The notes beneath the pieces were generated by a model, which made no database searches, had not been told where the DNA came from, and saw only the letters and a program-made list of their open reading frames with translations. DNA of 64,000 nt. Source: Pratylenchus scribneri. Its lineage: Eukaryota; Nematoda; Chromadorea; Rhabditida; Pratylenchidae. The DNA is taken from the NCBI GenBank assembly GCA_030063045.1, contig JAQSEB010000019.1:2604001-2668000 (forward strand), written 5' to 3'. Each line of letters opens with the position of its first letter. The stretch's first letter is position 1. The translations under genes and the position numbers were made by a program. Positions 9,892-18,600 of the stretch are shown here, one piece after another.

Positions 9892-12405
9892 TCAAAATAT
9901 GGCTCGTTGAAAATGTAGTGTTAATATACAATTTCCCCAATGAAATTTAACCAATTTTCCTGCTAAAGTGCGAATTTCGATTGTAATTTCTGGGTGTCTT
10001 TTTCCCAATAAACGATGATGATGTTCAGTCTCATATATAGAAGAAATACACTGACCTTGATTTCCTGTAACATTAACCACTCGTAGTATTGGGGCTGTTA
10101 CATTCCCAATTATACTATTCTCAACTAGTTTTGGAGCATAGACTACCAATTGCCGTACTCCTCCCGCAATATCGGGCATGTATTTTGCCACATGTCCATG
10201 GTAGAGTCTTTGGGTATCAAACCCCATTGTATATGCCAATTGTTTACTCAACACAATATATTGGACATTGCCCTGCATTGAAACCCAGAAACGATGATGC
10301 ACAGTATCATAATGAAAATAGACCCATTGATAGCGGGAATCAGCCAATTGTTCCTTTGTCATTTTCATCAACATTCGAGTGTACTCTGGGGGATAGGCAT
10401 GCTCAGCAAAATGAATTCTTCGCTGAGGTTCTCTTCCCATTGATGAGGCAAAGAAACCTGCTTGTAATGCTTGTGCTTCAGGTAAGGCAGGTAATTGTTC
10501 TGTTGGAGTCCATGGCTCAACCGCCTCATCTATTGGAGATGGAATTTCATATGAAGGAGGAATAAATATTCCCGTTTTAGGGACTTTTTTAGAACTTGGT
10601 TTTCTCATATCATTTTTTTCATTTGTTTGTTCCTCAGTATAATCAATATTCTGATCATCAAATTCTGGCCATTCAAATAGAATATCTGGTTTTTGCTTTA
10701 TTTTTGAATCGCTAGTGGTTATTTCAAAATCGGCATCCGTTCCTTCCTCATCTCCATCATCCTTTGTTTTTTGTTGATCCAATGATTCACTCCGATCTTT
10801 CTCTTCTTCCAATTTTGATGGTCCATTTTTTGATTTACTTTCATCTACTTTTCCTTCATCCAATGTAGTAGGTATATTTTGTAGTTGTGGTGGAGGGCTT
10901 GGTGGAGGCATTGGCAAAACCACTGGTTCCGAAGGATTGTCTTGTTCATAGAGAGCTGTATCTACTTTCTTTACTACTTCTTCAGATAGTTTCTTTAATT
11001 CATCAAGAGCCTCTTGAGCTTGTTTATTACCATCCTCAGCTGTCCTACGACCATTTTTAGCACGATCCGCTGCTTTCCTTGCTTCAGCTACATCTTTTCT
11101 TTCAACAGCCGCATCTGTTTCTCTTTTTGCGGTAGCAGCACGAGAAGCAGCATCAGCAGCAATTTGAGCCTTTGATGCTACCAAATCTTTTCTTTGTTTT
11201 ATAATTTCAATTTGTTCGCGGACCCATTCAAAAATGTGTTCTGGTGTTTTTCTCACTTGAATAAGTTCCCCGGTCCCACTAGCTGTTTCGACATAATCTT
11301 TTCGGGCGTATTTCAATCGTGCAAGTGTGAAATGATGATCCGCCAATTCTTGGGCTTGTTGAGCTTTCTTTGCTGCTTCGACACTTTTCTTCCAGGCTCT
11401 GTCCGATGCACTTTTTGCTAATTTCAGCAATGGCTCATGTAATTCTGGTTCGAAGCCTTTAGGCAATGGAACTGGTGCATCCTTGGGTATTGGTGTTAAT
11501 GTACCATCCATTGGAGTTTGACTAGTTGTTGGTTGTGAAATTGTTCCTGTTGAAGTACCATCACTTGATGGCTGATTGCTTGGTACTTGTTGCTGCCTTT
11601 GTCTTTCGTCTATAAACTCCTGTACCTTCTTTTTGACTTCATCACTTTCTTCAATTCTGTCGACAATTTTTAATTCACCCTCTGTTCTTGGTCCAGAGGG
11701 AATAGAAGTAACTGGTTGGGGAGGCGTTTGGGAAGTTGCAGGTTGTTGAGATATCGATGTGGAAGAATTTACAATTGGTTGGGTAGAAGAAGTTGAATGT
11801 TCCTTTTGTTTTGCATCTATTAACTCTTGTACCTTTCTCTTAATTTCTTCACTTTCCTCAATTCTTTCTAATTGACCCTCAGTTTCTTTTCCAGAAGGGA
11901 TAGAGGTAGCTGTTTGAGTCCCACCGGTTTGTTGTGCCTTTGCAGCCAAAAAGGCTGCTACCGCTTTCTTAGTCTCTTCTGATTCCTCAATTCTCTCTGG
12001 ATTTTTCAATTGTCCTTCAGGAGGCAATTGCCTTTTACTTTTCCCTGCAGCTGCATCCCTTTCATAATCGCCACCTTTTTTATGCAATTCTTTTTCCCAA
12101 ACATCCAATAAAATGGAATTTATAGCATGCATTAATGCATCTCCATCCTTATAGAAAATATCCGGAATTCCGACCAATATTGAGCGGAGTTCATTTCCAT
12201 AACGACGATAAATTGTTATTGAACTATTCTCGTCTTCTTCCTCATCTAGCATAGAAAATGAGAAAGGATAAATTATACTTGACAATGCAACTGTCCAATT
12301 TGAATCCAGTTCTAAAGTATCAGGTAGACGAACAGTAAAATTTGAGGTGGTATTTTGATCTAAATCACCAGTATTTGAAGGAAGAATAATATAAAATGAA
12401 TCCAT
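9892..12405 (-). CDS. Penton-like minor capsid protein with long charged insertion
   Basis: A single-exon protein of 837 residues. The first about 105 residues (MDSFYIILPSNTG, FTVRLPDTLELDSNWTVAL, IIYPFSF) match the N-terminus of Polinton minor capsid (penton) proteins, which begin with an 'xxFYvvLPSN...y...Lp..i.l...WevgL..i.YP' pattern. The C-terminal about 200 residues (WVYFHYDTVHHRFWVSM, NITAP-like and ILRVVNVTG, then IEIRTLAGKLVKFHWG) also fit the penton jelly-roll end. Between them lies about 500 residues of Glu/Lys/Ser/Pro-rich sequence: three similar copies of an 'RIEES-E-x-KKKVQE' module (residues about 140-280), then a long Ala/Lys/Glu helical stretch likely to form coiled coil, then an acidic segment. 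The insertion makes it much longer than usual pentons. Confidence 0.8.
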   Translation of the reverse strand: MDSFYIILPSNTGDLDQNTTSNFTVRLPDTLELDSNWTVALSSIIYPFSFSMLDEEEDENSSITIYRRYGNELRSILVGIPDIFYKDGDALMHAINSILLDVWEKELHKKGGDYERDAAAGKSKRQLPPEGQLKNPERIEESEETKKAVAAFLAAKAQQTGGTQTATSIPSGKETEGQLERIEESEEIKRKVQELIDAKQKEHSTSSTQPIVNSSTSISQQPATSQTPPQPVTSIPSGPRTEGELKIVDRIEESDEVKKKVQEFIDERQRQQQVPSNQPSSDGTSTGTISQPTTSQTPMDGTLTPIPKDAPVPLPKGFEPELHEPLLKLAKSASDRAWKKSVEAAKKAQQAQELADHHFTLARLKYARKDYVETASGTGELIQVRKTPEHIFEWVREQIEIIKQRKDLVASKAQIAADAASRAATAKRETDAAVERKDVAEARKAADRAKNGRRTAEDGNKQAQEALDELKKLSEEVVKKVDTALYEQDNPSEPVVLPMPPPSPPPQLQNIPTTLDEGKVDESKSKNGPSKLEEEKDRSESLDQQKTKDDGDEEGTDADFEITTSDSKIKQKPDILFEWPEFDDQNIDYTEEQTNEKNDMRKPSSKKVPKTGIFIPPSYEIPSPIDEAVEPWTPTEQLPALPEAQALQAGFFASSMGREPQRRIHFAEHAYPPEYTRMLMKMTKEQLADSRYQWVYFHYDTVHHRFWVSMQGNVQYIVLSKQLAYTMGFDTQRLYHGHVAKYMPDIAGGVRQLVVYAPKLVENSIIGNVTAPILRVVNVTGNQGQCISSIYETEHHHRLLGKRHPEITIEIRTLAGKLVKFHWGNCILTLHFQRAIF

Positions 12406-12411
12406 TGTTGA

Positions 12412-13506
12412 TTAGTGATGTCTCACAATATCACTATCTTTGATCCAACTATTATACTTTTCCGAATAACCAATCCAACGTACAAAATGTTCAGTTTGAC
12501 CACGTCGAATTCTGCTCCTAAGGACTTCGGCTATTCTATGTGTTGTTTCCTCTAATGAAGTAGGCACTAATTCCTCTCGATAAAAAATACCTGAAATTTC
12601 CTCACCTTCCAAATCTTCCAACTTATAAGCCACGGGAAAATGTGATGAATTGACGTACTTTATGCGAAAAAGTTCGTCAGAAAAATTTGGCAAATAAGAT
12701 TTTTCAAATTTGCCTTTTTCTTTAGATATACGTACAATTTGTCCAATTTTGAGGATTTTTGATTTTGGAATAGTAGGTTCTTCAACATCCTTATATAGTC
12801 TATTGTAAAGTTGACGGGCATTACCATAATTTACATCATTTGGTTTCATGCCCGTGACACGATTCACACTTTCATTTATTCCTGCCACTATTTTTTGGAC
12901 AGGTTCAATCCATCGAACCGTATTATGCTCACTAAAATAGCGATACAAACGGTCTTTAATTGTTCGATTTGCTCGTTCAGCCATTGTTGCATGAATATCG
13001 GGACTGTATACAACTCTTTTATCAATATCTTTTGATTTGAAATATTCTTTCATTTTATTAGCTTGAAATTCCAAACCGCGATCAGTGTAAAGTTTTGAGC
13101 AAATAATACCTTGGCTAAATATTTTCTCAAAAGCTTCAATCATATGTTCAGATTTTTTCGAATGGACAGGAGCAACAAACATTTTCCTACTAAGCACATC
13201 AATGCATACTAACAAATATTTATAGCCATCATTTTTATCAGCTAATCGATCAAAGATTGCTAAATCTGCTTGCCAATCTGAATGTAGTCCACTAGGTCTA
13301 GTTGCCAATCGGGGAAATCTTTTTCTTTGTGGTTTATGCATTGTGTAAACTCGTTGGTTGAATAAAAAATCACGAACATGTTTCCGTGTTATTTTATTAT
13401 TTCGTTTATGCGCTTCCTTATAGACCCGTTCTTGCCCAGAAAAGGATGCAGGAGATTTTAATTGAAAATAGACGTCCTTTAACACCTTATCTATAGTTTT
13501 TCCCAT
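12412..13506 (-). CDS. Polinton integrase with DDE core and C-terminal chromodomain
   Basis: A 364-residue retroviral-type integrase. The DDE core is visible: first Asp in WQADLAIF (about residue 80), second Asp in LYTDRGLEF (about 140), and the Glu in MAERANRTIK (about 175), at the D-D(35)E spacing. An SH3-like region follows (KILKIGQIVRISKEKGKFEK). The last about 55 residues form a chromodomain, with HRIAEVLRSRIRRG, FVRWIGYSEKYNSWI and a final IV. The chromodomain may steer insertion to marked chromatin. An N-terminal HHCC zinc module is not evident. The 5' end overlaps the upstream gene by 16 bp and its stop lies 6 bp before the penton-like gene. Confidence 0.92.
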   Translation of the reverse strand: MGKTIDKVLKDVYFQLKSPASFSGQERVYKEAHKRNNKITRKHVRDFLFNQRVYTMHKPQRKRFPRLATRPSGLHSDWQADLAIFDRLADKNDGYKYLLVCIDVLSRKMFVAPVHSKKSEHMIEAFEKIFSQGIICSKLYTDRGLEFQANKMKEYFKSKDIDKRVVYSPDIHATMAERANRTIKDRLYRYFSEHNTVRWIEPVQKIVAGINESVNRVTGMKPNDVNYGNARQLYNRLYKDVEEPTIPKSKILKIGQIVRISKEKGKFEKSYLPNFSDELFRIKYVNSSHFPVAYKLEDLEGEEISGIFYREELVPTSLEETTHRIAEVLRSRIRRGQTEHFVRWIGYSEKYNSWIKDSDIVRHH

Positions 13507-14390
13507 ATTTTTGGTATAAATTTATTTTTTATTTGATTTTTTGCATTTATATTTCCCATCGGTGCTGCACTTTTTCTTACAATAACATGTGTTCTTCTTT
13601 TGAATTTCGATTTCTTATTACCTTCACCCGATTGTATTGGTGTGTTGCTACCACTTGTACTTTCATAATCTGATGAAGATGAAGCTGTACTATCGCTAAG
13701 AGGATTTACTTTCGATCTTTCAATCAATTGTTTAATTATAGGGTCTTTAGTTATCCGACTAAAAAGAAATTTAAATCCCTTGCCTGGACTCGGAGCATCA
13801 CCGAGCATAAAATCTAATACCTTTTTATAGTTACTTTCCTTTATCTTTTTACCTTTTTCATATGTTTCAAACTGTGAATCTTCATGAATTCGGAATTTTT
13901 CTCTATTATTACGAACATATGTGTGTAATTCATTAGTATAATCTTTTCGAATAATTCCTTTAAAAGGAGTTTTTGTTTGATTATATGGAATTTTTCGATT
14001 TCTCCGTGACCTTAATCCTAAAAGTGGAGTGGCAACATCGGCTGCAGTATCATACTCTGTGGTTTCTATCTGTTGAAGATGAGGTTTGCTAGATTGAGTA
14101 TTGCCTGTATTCACATATGGGGGTACTGTTGCATTCGGTTCATTATTCGTAAGGACTACTTTTTGTGGACGATTTTCAATTTCATTTTTTAATTGTCGAC
14201 GTTTCTTATAGAGCCAATTATAGCGCTTAGCACGTAAATCTTCACCAATCTTTGGATCATTCAATGTTTTTTGTATACTCAAATCGGTTTCAGCTCTCTC
14301 TGTTCCCATACTATCGGCTCCTTTTACCATGCTCAATAATGTCAAATATTCATTTTCTGGTATCATTAACATTTTCTTTGTATGCTTCAT
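13491..14390 (-). CDS. Polinton protein of unknown function, basic and Ser-rich
   Basis: A 299-residue single-exon protein, not recognised. It opens with a helical segment (MLMIPENEYLTLLSMVKG), has a basic middle with RAKRYNWLYKKRRQLKNEI and LLGLRSRRNRKIPY, a motif-like region YKKVLDFMLGDAPSPGKGFKF, a Ser-rich acidic linker (TASSSSDYESTSGS), and a basic C-terminus. It overlaps the integrase at its 3' end by 16 bp and touches the next upstream gene at its start (1 bp), so it sits in a tightly packed block of virion-side genes. Hypothetical proteins of similar composition are common at this place in Polintons; a core or DNA-binding role is possible but unproven. Confidence 0.65.
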   Translation of the reverse strand: MKHTKKMLMIPENEYLTLLSMVKGADSMGTERAETDLSIQKTLNDPKIGEDLRAKRYNWLYKKRRQLKNEIENRPQKVVLTNNEPNATVPPYVNTGNTQSSKPHLQQIETTEYDTAADVATPLLGLRSRRNRKIPYNQTKTPFKGIIRKDYTNELHTYVRNNREKFRIHEDSQFETYEKGKKIKESNYKKVLDFMLGDAPSPGKGFKFLFSRITKDPIIKQLIERSKVNPLSDSTASSSSDYESTSGSNTPIQSGEGNKKSKFKRRTHVIVRKSAAPMGNINAKNQIKNKFIPKIWEKL

Positions 14391-14743
14391 TATGAAGTAA
14401 TTTTTTGAATTAGATGTTCAGCCAGGGCACCAAGAACAGGAATTAAAATTGCAGCTAATGCTGGATTTCCTCCCTCTTGAATTCGTTTCCTCGCAGTAGT
14501 TTCTGTACGAGAACGAGCAATTGCTCGATAGATATTAGCAAACTGGACAAGCTTTCTTTTTTGCTTTCTATTCAGGACAAAATTATGCTTAAGAATATTT
14601 ACACAAATCTCGACTATGGCCAAAATTTGTTCGGCACTAGCAGTCAACAATAATGTGCTTCTCTTTTTATCTGATGAAGTTTTTGCCAATTTTTGCAAAA
14701 ATTCAAAATTCTCTTTTATGTATGGACTGAAATTATATTGCAT
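14390..14743 (-). CDS. Small Polinton protein with hydrophobic C-terminal helix
   Basis: A 117-residue protein with an N-terminal helix (IKENFEFLQKLAKTSS), a central helical and basic region (QILAIVEICVNIL and NRKQKRKLVQFANIYRAIAR), then a Gly-containing hydrophobic end (GGNPALAAILIPVLGALAEH). Similar short proteins with this pattern recur in Polintons and related viruses and resemble membrane-active minor capsid proteins such as adenovirus pVI or pX; that comparison is by layout only. It overlaps the next gene by 1 bp and has a TATATATG box 27 bp upstream of its ATG, making it the likely first gene of the packed block running down to 9455. Confidence 0.65.
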   Translation of the reverse strand: MQYNFSPYIKENFEFLQKLAKTSSDKKRSTLLLTASAEQILAIVEICVNILKHNFVLNRKQKRKLVQFANIYRAIARSRTETTARKRIQEGGNPALAAILIPVLGALAEHLIQKITS

Positions 14744-14769
14744 TTTTAATTATTTTATTTTCTTTTACA

Positions 14770-14777
14770 CATATATA
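14770..14777 (-). promoter_or_regulatory. TATATATG promoter-like box at head of the packed virion-gene block
   Basis: The - strand reads TATATATG ending 27 bp before the ATG at 14743. A second TATATTT-type motif lies at about 14789-14796. No such box is seen inside the overlapping genes downstream, which fits one transcript for the block. Confidence 0.5.
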
Positions 14778-15392
14778 TTAAATGGGTAAATATATAGTCG
14801 TTTTTTCATTTGGGAAAATATTTGTTGATAACCTGAGTTTTTCATCTGAATTTGGATGCATGTTTACGAGCAAATATGAAAATGGTTTGGAAGTTGCATC
14901 ACGGTATGCTTCCAAGAAATAATTTAGCATTTTGGGAAACAATTGAGAGCCGAGAGTTCTTACTTGTAAAAGGCCTTGAGGATTTTTGGTCAGCACAATA
15001 TAATGAGAATTTGCTCTGGCTGTTTTTATGTCGCGTCCATAAAGTGATTGGGTAACAAAAATTATACTTACACCCCAATTATGTGAACCTCGAGTAAATA
15101 ATAGATCTAAAAACTCATTTTGAACATTCAACATTAAGTCATCTAGTATTAATAGTTGATGCTTTTTAATTAATTCCTCATCAGGTATGCCATTAAAAGT
15201 TGTAATTCCTTCATTTTTAAGTTCAAAAATAGTTGAATTCATTTCCCCAAAACAATACAAAATTTTATTTGGCGGAGGGTTGATAAGTTTGTCTGAAAAT
15301 TTTAAAAATTTTAATAACCACTGAGTTTTACCACTACCAGTGGCACCAGAGATAATCATAGTAAATGGAGCTTGAAACATTTTAAATATCAT
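14778..15392 (-). CDS. Polinton genome-packaging ATPase (FtsK/HerA-type)
   Basis: A 204-residue protein that begins close to the P-loop, as Polinton and poxvirus A32-type packaging ATPases do. Walker A is GATGSGKT (residues about 16-23) and Walker B is HQLLILDDLM (about 97-106). A further conserved block reads IFVTQSLYGRDIKTARANSH, with the sensor-like TQ. The enzyme is expected to drive DNA into the capsid. A TATATATG box lies 19 bp upstream of the ATG. It is the outermost gene on this side of the element. Confidence 0.9.
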   Translation of the reverse strand: MIFKMFQAPFTMIISGATGSGKTQWLLKFLKFSDKLINPPPNKILYCFGEMNSTIFELKNEGITTFNGIPDEELIKKHQLLILDDLMLNVQNEFLDLLFTRGSHNWGVSIIFVTQSLYGRDIKTARANSHYIVLTKNPQGLLQVRTLGSQLFPKMLNYFLEAYRDATSKPFSYLLVNMHPNSDEKLRLSTNIFPNEKTTIYLPI

Positions 15393-15410
15393 TTCTTTTA
15401 ATTTTTATAT

Positions 15411-15418
15411 CATATATA
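15411..15418 (-). promoter_or_regulatory. TATATATG promoter-like box of the packaging ATPase gene
   Basis: The - strand reads TATATATG ending 19 bp before the ATPase ATG at 15392. Confidence 0.5.
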
Positions 15419-15524
15419 TTCTTTTTTCTTTTCATTTTTTTACTGAAAAGTAGCCAATAGGTATTCGCTTATCTATGCTTTCAAATTAGAGAGAAAAATT
15501 TTTTATTTTCTAAAAATTCACTAA

Positions 15525-15645
15525 AATATACCCAAAAGGTTTTGGCTCAAATTATGTCTTTAAAATTTTTTAAAAAAGCTCGATAGGTATTGGCTCAAAT
15601 TATGTCTTTTTAAAAATTTTAAAAAATGATTTAAAAGTATATAAT
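15525..15645. repeat. Subterminal direct repeats at the Polinton right end
   Basis: Two near-identical segments of about 40 bp share GGCTCAAATTATGTCTTT, at roughly 15538-15575 and 15582-15628, each followed by a T-rich then A-rich tract. A weaker third copy lies at about 15455-15490. Repeats of this kind are common just inside the ends of Mavericks. The exact end, which in Mavericks usually finishes with ACT, may be the ...AGACT or ...CTACT at 15646-15653, but the left end is needed to confirm it. Confidence 0.5.
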
Positions 15646-15658
15646 AGACTACTTATAG

Positions 15659-18600
15659 ACCCCTTTCCACAACATTGATGCCAATTTGATCTACAAGGCT
15701 TTGTCGATTGTTGGCCAAAACAACATGCGCGATGATGGCGCCATTCGGCAGAATTGCATTGCTGGTCTTAATCAGCAATTCAAAAGTGAGTAAAATTAAT
15801 TCAATTTTGATAAAATGAATATTTAATTTTTAGATCTGTATGTCGAATGTAGATACCCCAATGGAAACAAGCGTCAAATATGCCTTAGTGGCATTGCCAA
15901 GCAGACTGCGCACGAGTACTCCATCGAGATCAAGCCGCCAAAAAATGCCCCAAAGGGAGAACGTCCACGTCGTCTCACTGTGGAAAATTATTTCCTGGAA
16001 CGCTATGAGAAAAGACTCGAGTAAGTCAAAATTAATTTGATTTAAATATTTATTTAATTTTATTTTAGTTTCCCAATGGCGCCATTGGCCACCAGCTATG
16101 AAAATGGGCAGACCAATTATTATCCGATGGAAATTCTCTGGCCTGTGGACAATCAACGCGCACAATTGAGCCATCTGAGTGCCCGCGAAACAGCCGCAAT
16201 GATTCGGGTACGAAATTAAATAATTTGTTTAATTACATTTTAATTTATTCCAAAATTTAAAATAATTAATTTATATTTTATTTTTGATTCCAAAATTTAA
16301 AATATTTAATTCCCCTTTAAAGGCTGCCGCCGTGCCCCCAGATCAGCTGAAGCACCAAATTGAATGCTCATTGACTGCATTGAATGTGAAGGAAAGTCAA
16401 TTCTTGAAGGAGGCCGACATTAAGATAAGTTTTACCAAAAATGGAACATTAAATATTTCTCCCTTTTTTACGTTGTGAGCCAGTTGAAAGCAAATGCGCG
16501 TCAACTGGCCCCACCCATCATCCTCGCGGGCAACGAAAATCAATCGGGCGTTGATAAGGGCACCGGAAAATTCCAAATTCGGGACTCCTTCTACTTGCCA
16601 GCCACCATCGAAAAATGGGCCTTCTATTTGATCCGCAGTGGTGGCAGAGGCGATTTGAAATTTGAGGAGCCGGAAAAGGAGTAAGTTTAATGGGGAATAT
16701 GGAAAAATGGGAATTAATAAATTGGCAATTTTCAGAAAATTCATCAAGGCTTTCATGAACACATGCCGGGGCTATGGAATGACGTAAGTATTTAAACATT
16801 GAATTTAAATAAATTTAAAAAAATATATATTATATAATATTTGAGGCTTTATTTCAATTAAAGAAATATTTACCTAATATTTTTAATAATTCATTTCCAA
16901 ATTTAAAGTCTCAACAATCCTGATGACATGGGCGAATTGGATCCAGTTGAAGACCGCATATTGAAGCAATTCAAATTGATGTGCGATGAGCAATGCGATT
17001 TCGTCTTCTTCATTACCAGCGATGGGGTCACCAACATGCACGGTGAGAATATAAAATCAAACTTTTTTTATAATAAATTTTTACAATTTTAAGATGTAAT
17101 CAAAAGAGGCGAACGCGAATTCCATGTTGTCAGCCAAGGTAGAATTTTTGGGGAATATTTAACTTTATTATTCTTTTTTACTCATTTTTCAGATTTGAAG
17201 CTGAGCAATGCGGTGGAAATTGTGAACCGTGGAAAGCAGGAAACATTGCAGAACATCGTTTATAAAACCAATGAAAAGATGGGCGGAATCAATTATTCAA
17301 TTAAAATTCGGGACCAAAGGTAAATTTTAATTGAATATTTAAAATTAAAATTCATCATTTTGCCATTTTAGCATCCAAGAATTGGCCGAGGAAACTCTTT
17401 TCATTGGTTTGGGCACTTCTCATGCTGGCGCAATGGGCAATTATGAACGTGTTCGCGGAGCAGCGCCGATTATGCCATCTGTCATTGGAGTAAGTGGTTG
17501 ATTTACAAATTTGATGATACTGTTTTATTTCCTAAAAAATGAAAAATAAAAAAAAGGGGAATTGATTTGATTTTTATGAGAATAGGAGATTGGTATTCCG
17601 GAACTTTTATTTTTTTATGACTGATGAGTTCCGTTTCGGTTTTAATTTTCCGGAAAGAATTAAAAGTTTTGAATTAAAAGTTTTCCGGATAGAATGAATT
17701 AAAAGTTTTCCGGAAAGAATGAATTAAAAGTTTTCCGGGAAGAATGAATTAAAAGTTTTCCGGAAAGAATGAATTAAAAGTTTTCCGGAAAGAATTAATT
17801 AAAAGTTTTCCGGAAAGAACGAATTAAAAGTTTTCCGGAAAGAATGAATTAAAAGTTTTCCGGAAAGAATGAATTAAAAGTTTTCCGGAAAGAATGAATT
17901 AAAAGTTTTCCGGAAAGAATTAATTAAAAGTTTTCCGGAAAGAATGAATTAAAAGTTTTCCGGAAAGAATTAATTAAAAGTTTTCCGGAAAGAATGAATT
18001 AAAAGTTTTCCGGAAAGAATGAATTAAAAGTTTTCCGGAAAGAATGAATTAAAAGTTTTCCGGAAAGAATGAATTAAAAGTTTTCCGGAAAGAATGAATT
18101 AAAAGTTTTCCGGAAAGAATGAATTAAAAGTTTTCCGGAAAGAATGAATTAAAAGTTTTCCGGAAAGAATGAATTAAAAGTTTTCCGGAAAGAATGAATT
18201 AAAAGTTTTCCGGAAAGAATGAATTAAAAGTTTTCCGGAAAGAATGAATTAAAAGTTTTCCGGAAAGAATGAATTAAAAGTTTTCCGGAAAGAATGAATT
18301 AAAAGTTTTCCGGAAAGAATGAATTAAAAGTTTTCCGGAAAGAATGAATTAAAAGTTTTCCGGAAAGAATGAATTAAAAGTTTTCCGGAAAGAATGAATT
18401 AAAAGTTTTCCGGAAAGAATGAATTAAAAGTTTTCCGGAAAGAATGAATTAAAAGTTTTCCGGAAAGAATGAATTAAAAGTTTTCCGGAAAGAATGAATT
18501 AAAAGTTTTCCGGAAAGAATTAATTAAAAGTTTTCCGGAAAGAATGAATTAAAAGTTTTCCGGAAAGAATGAATTAAAAGTTTTCCGGAAAGAATTAATT

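Larger units (their letters stand above)
1..15650. mobile_element. Maverick/Polinton virus-like DNA transposon (left end outside window)
   Basis: The full Polinton core set lies in one block: protein-primed polymerase B, retroviral-type integrase with chromodomain, adenain-like protease, major capsid protein, penton-like minor capsid protein and packaging ATPase. The polymerase is on the + strand and nearly everything else on the - strand. The right end lies between the ATPase start (15392) and the Argonaute splice acceptor (15658); a subterminal direct repeat sits there. The left terminus and terminal inverted repeat are outside the window, so exact ends and target-site duplication cannot be given. 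All core genes look open and uninterrupted, suggesting a recent insertion. A block of TBP, NADAR and PAZ-like genes (5079-7186) is not part of the usual Polinton set known to me. Confidence 0.95.

Noticed and set aside
9887..9940. N-terminal extension of the small basic Polinton protein to 9940
   Set aside because: It would need a TTG start and overlap the penton-like gene; the ATG at 9886 gives a normal, non-overlapping gene.
1..15650. Envelope fusion protein (fusogen) in the Polinton
   Set aside because: The only membrane protein seen (7211-7522) has about 103 residues, far too short, and lacks fusion-protein features.
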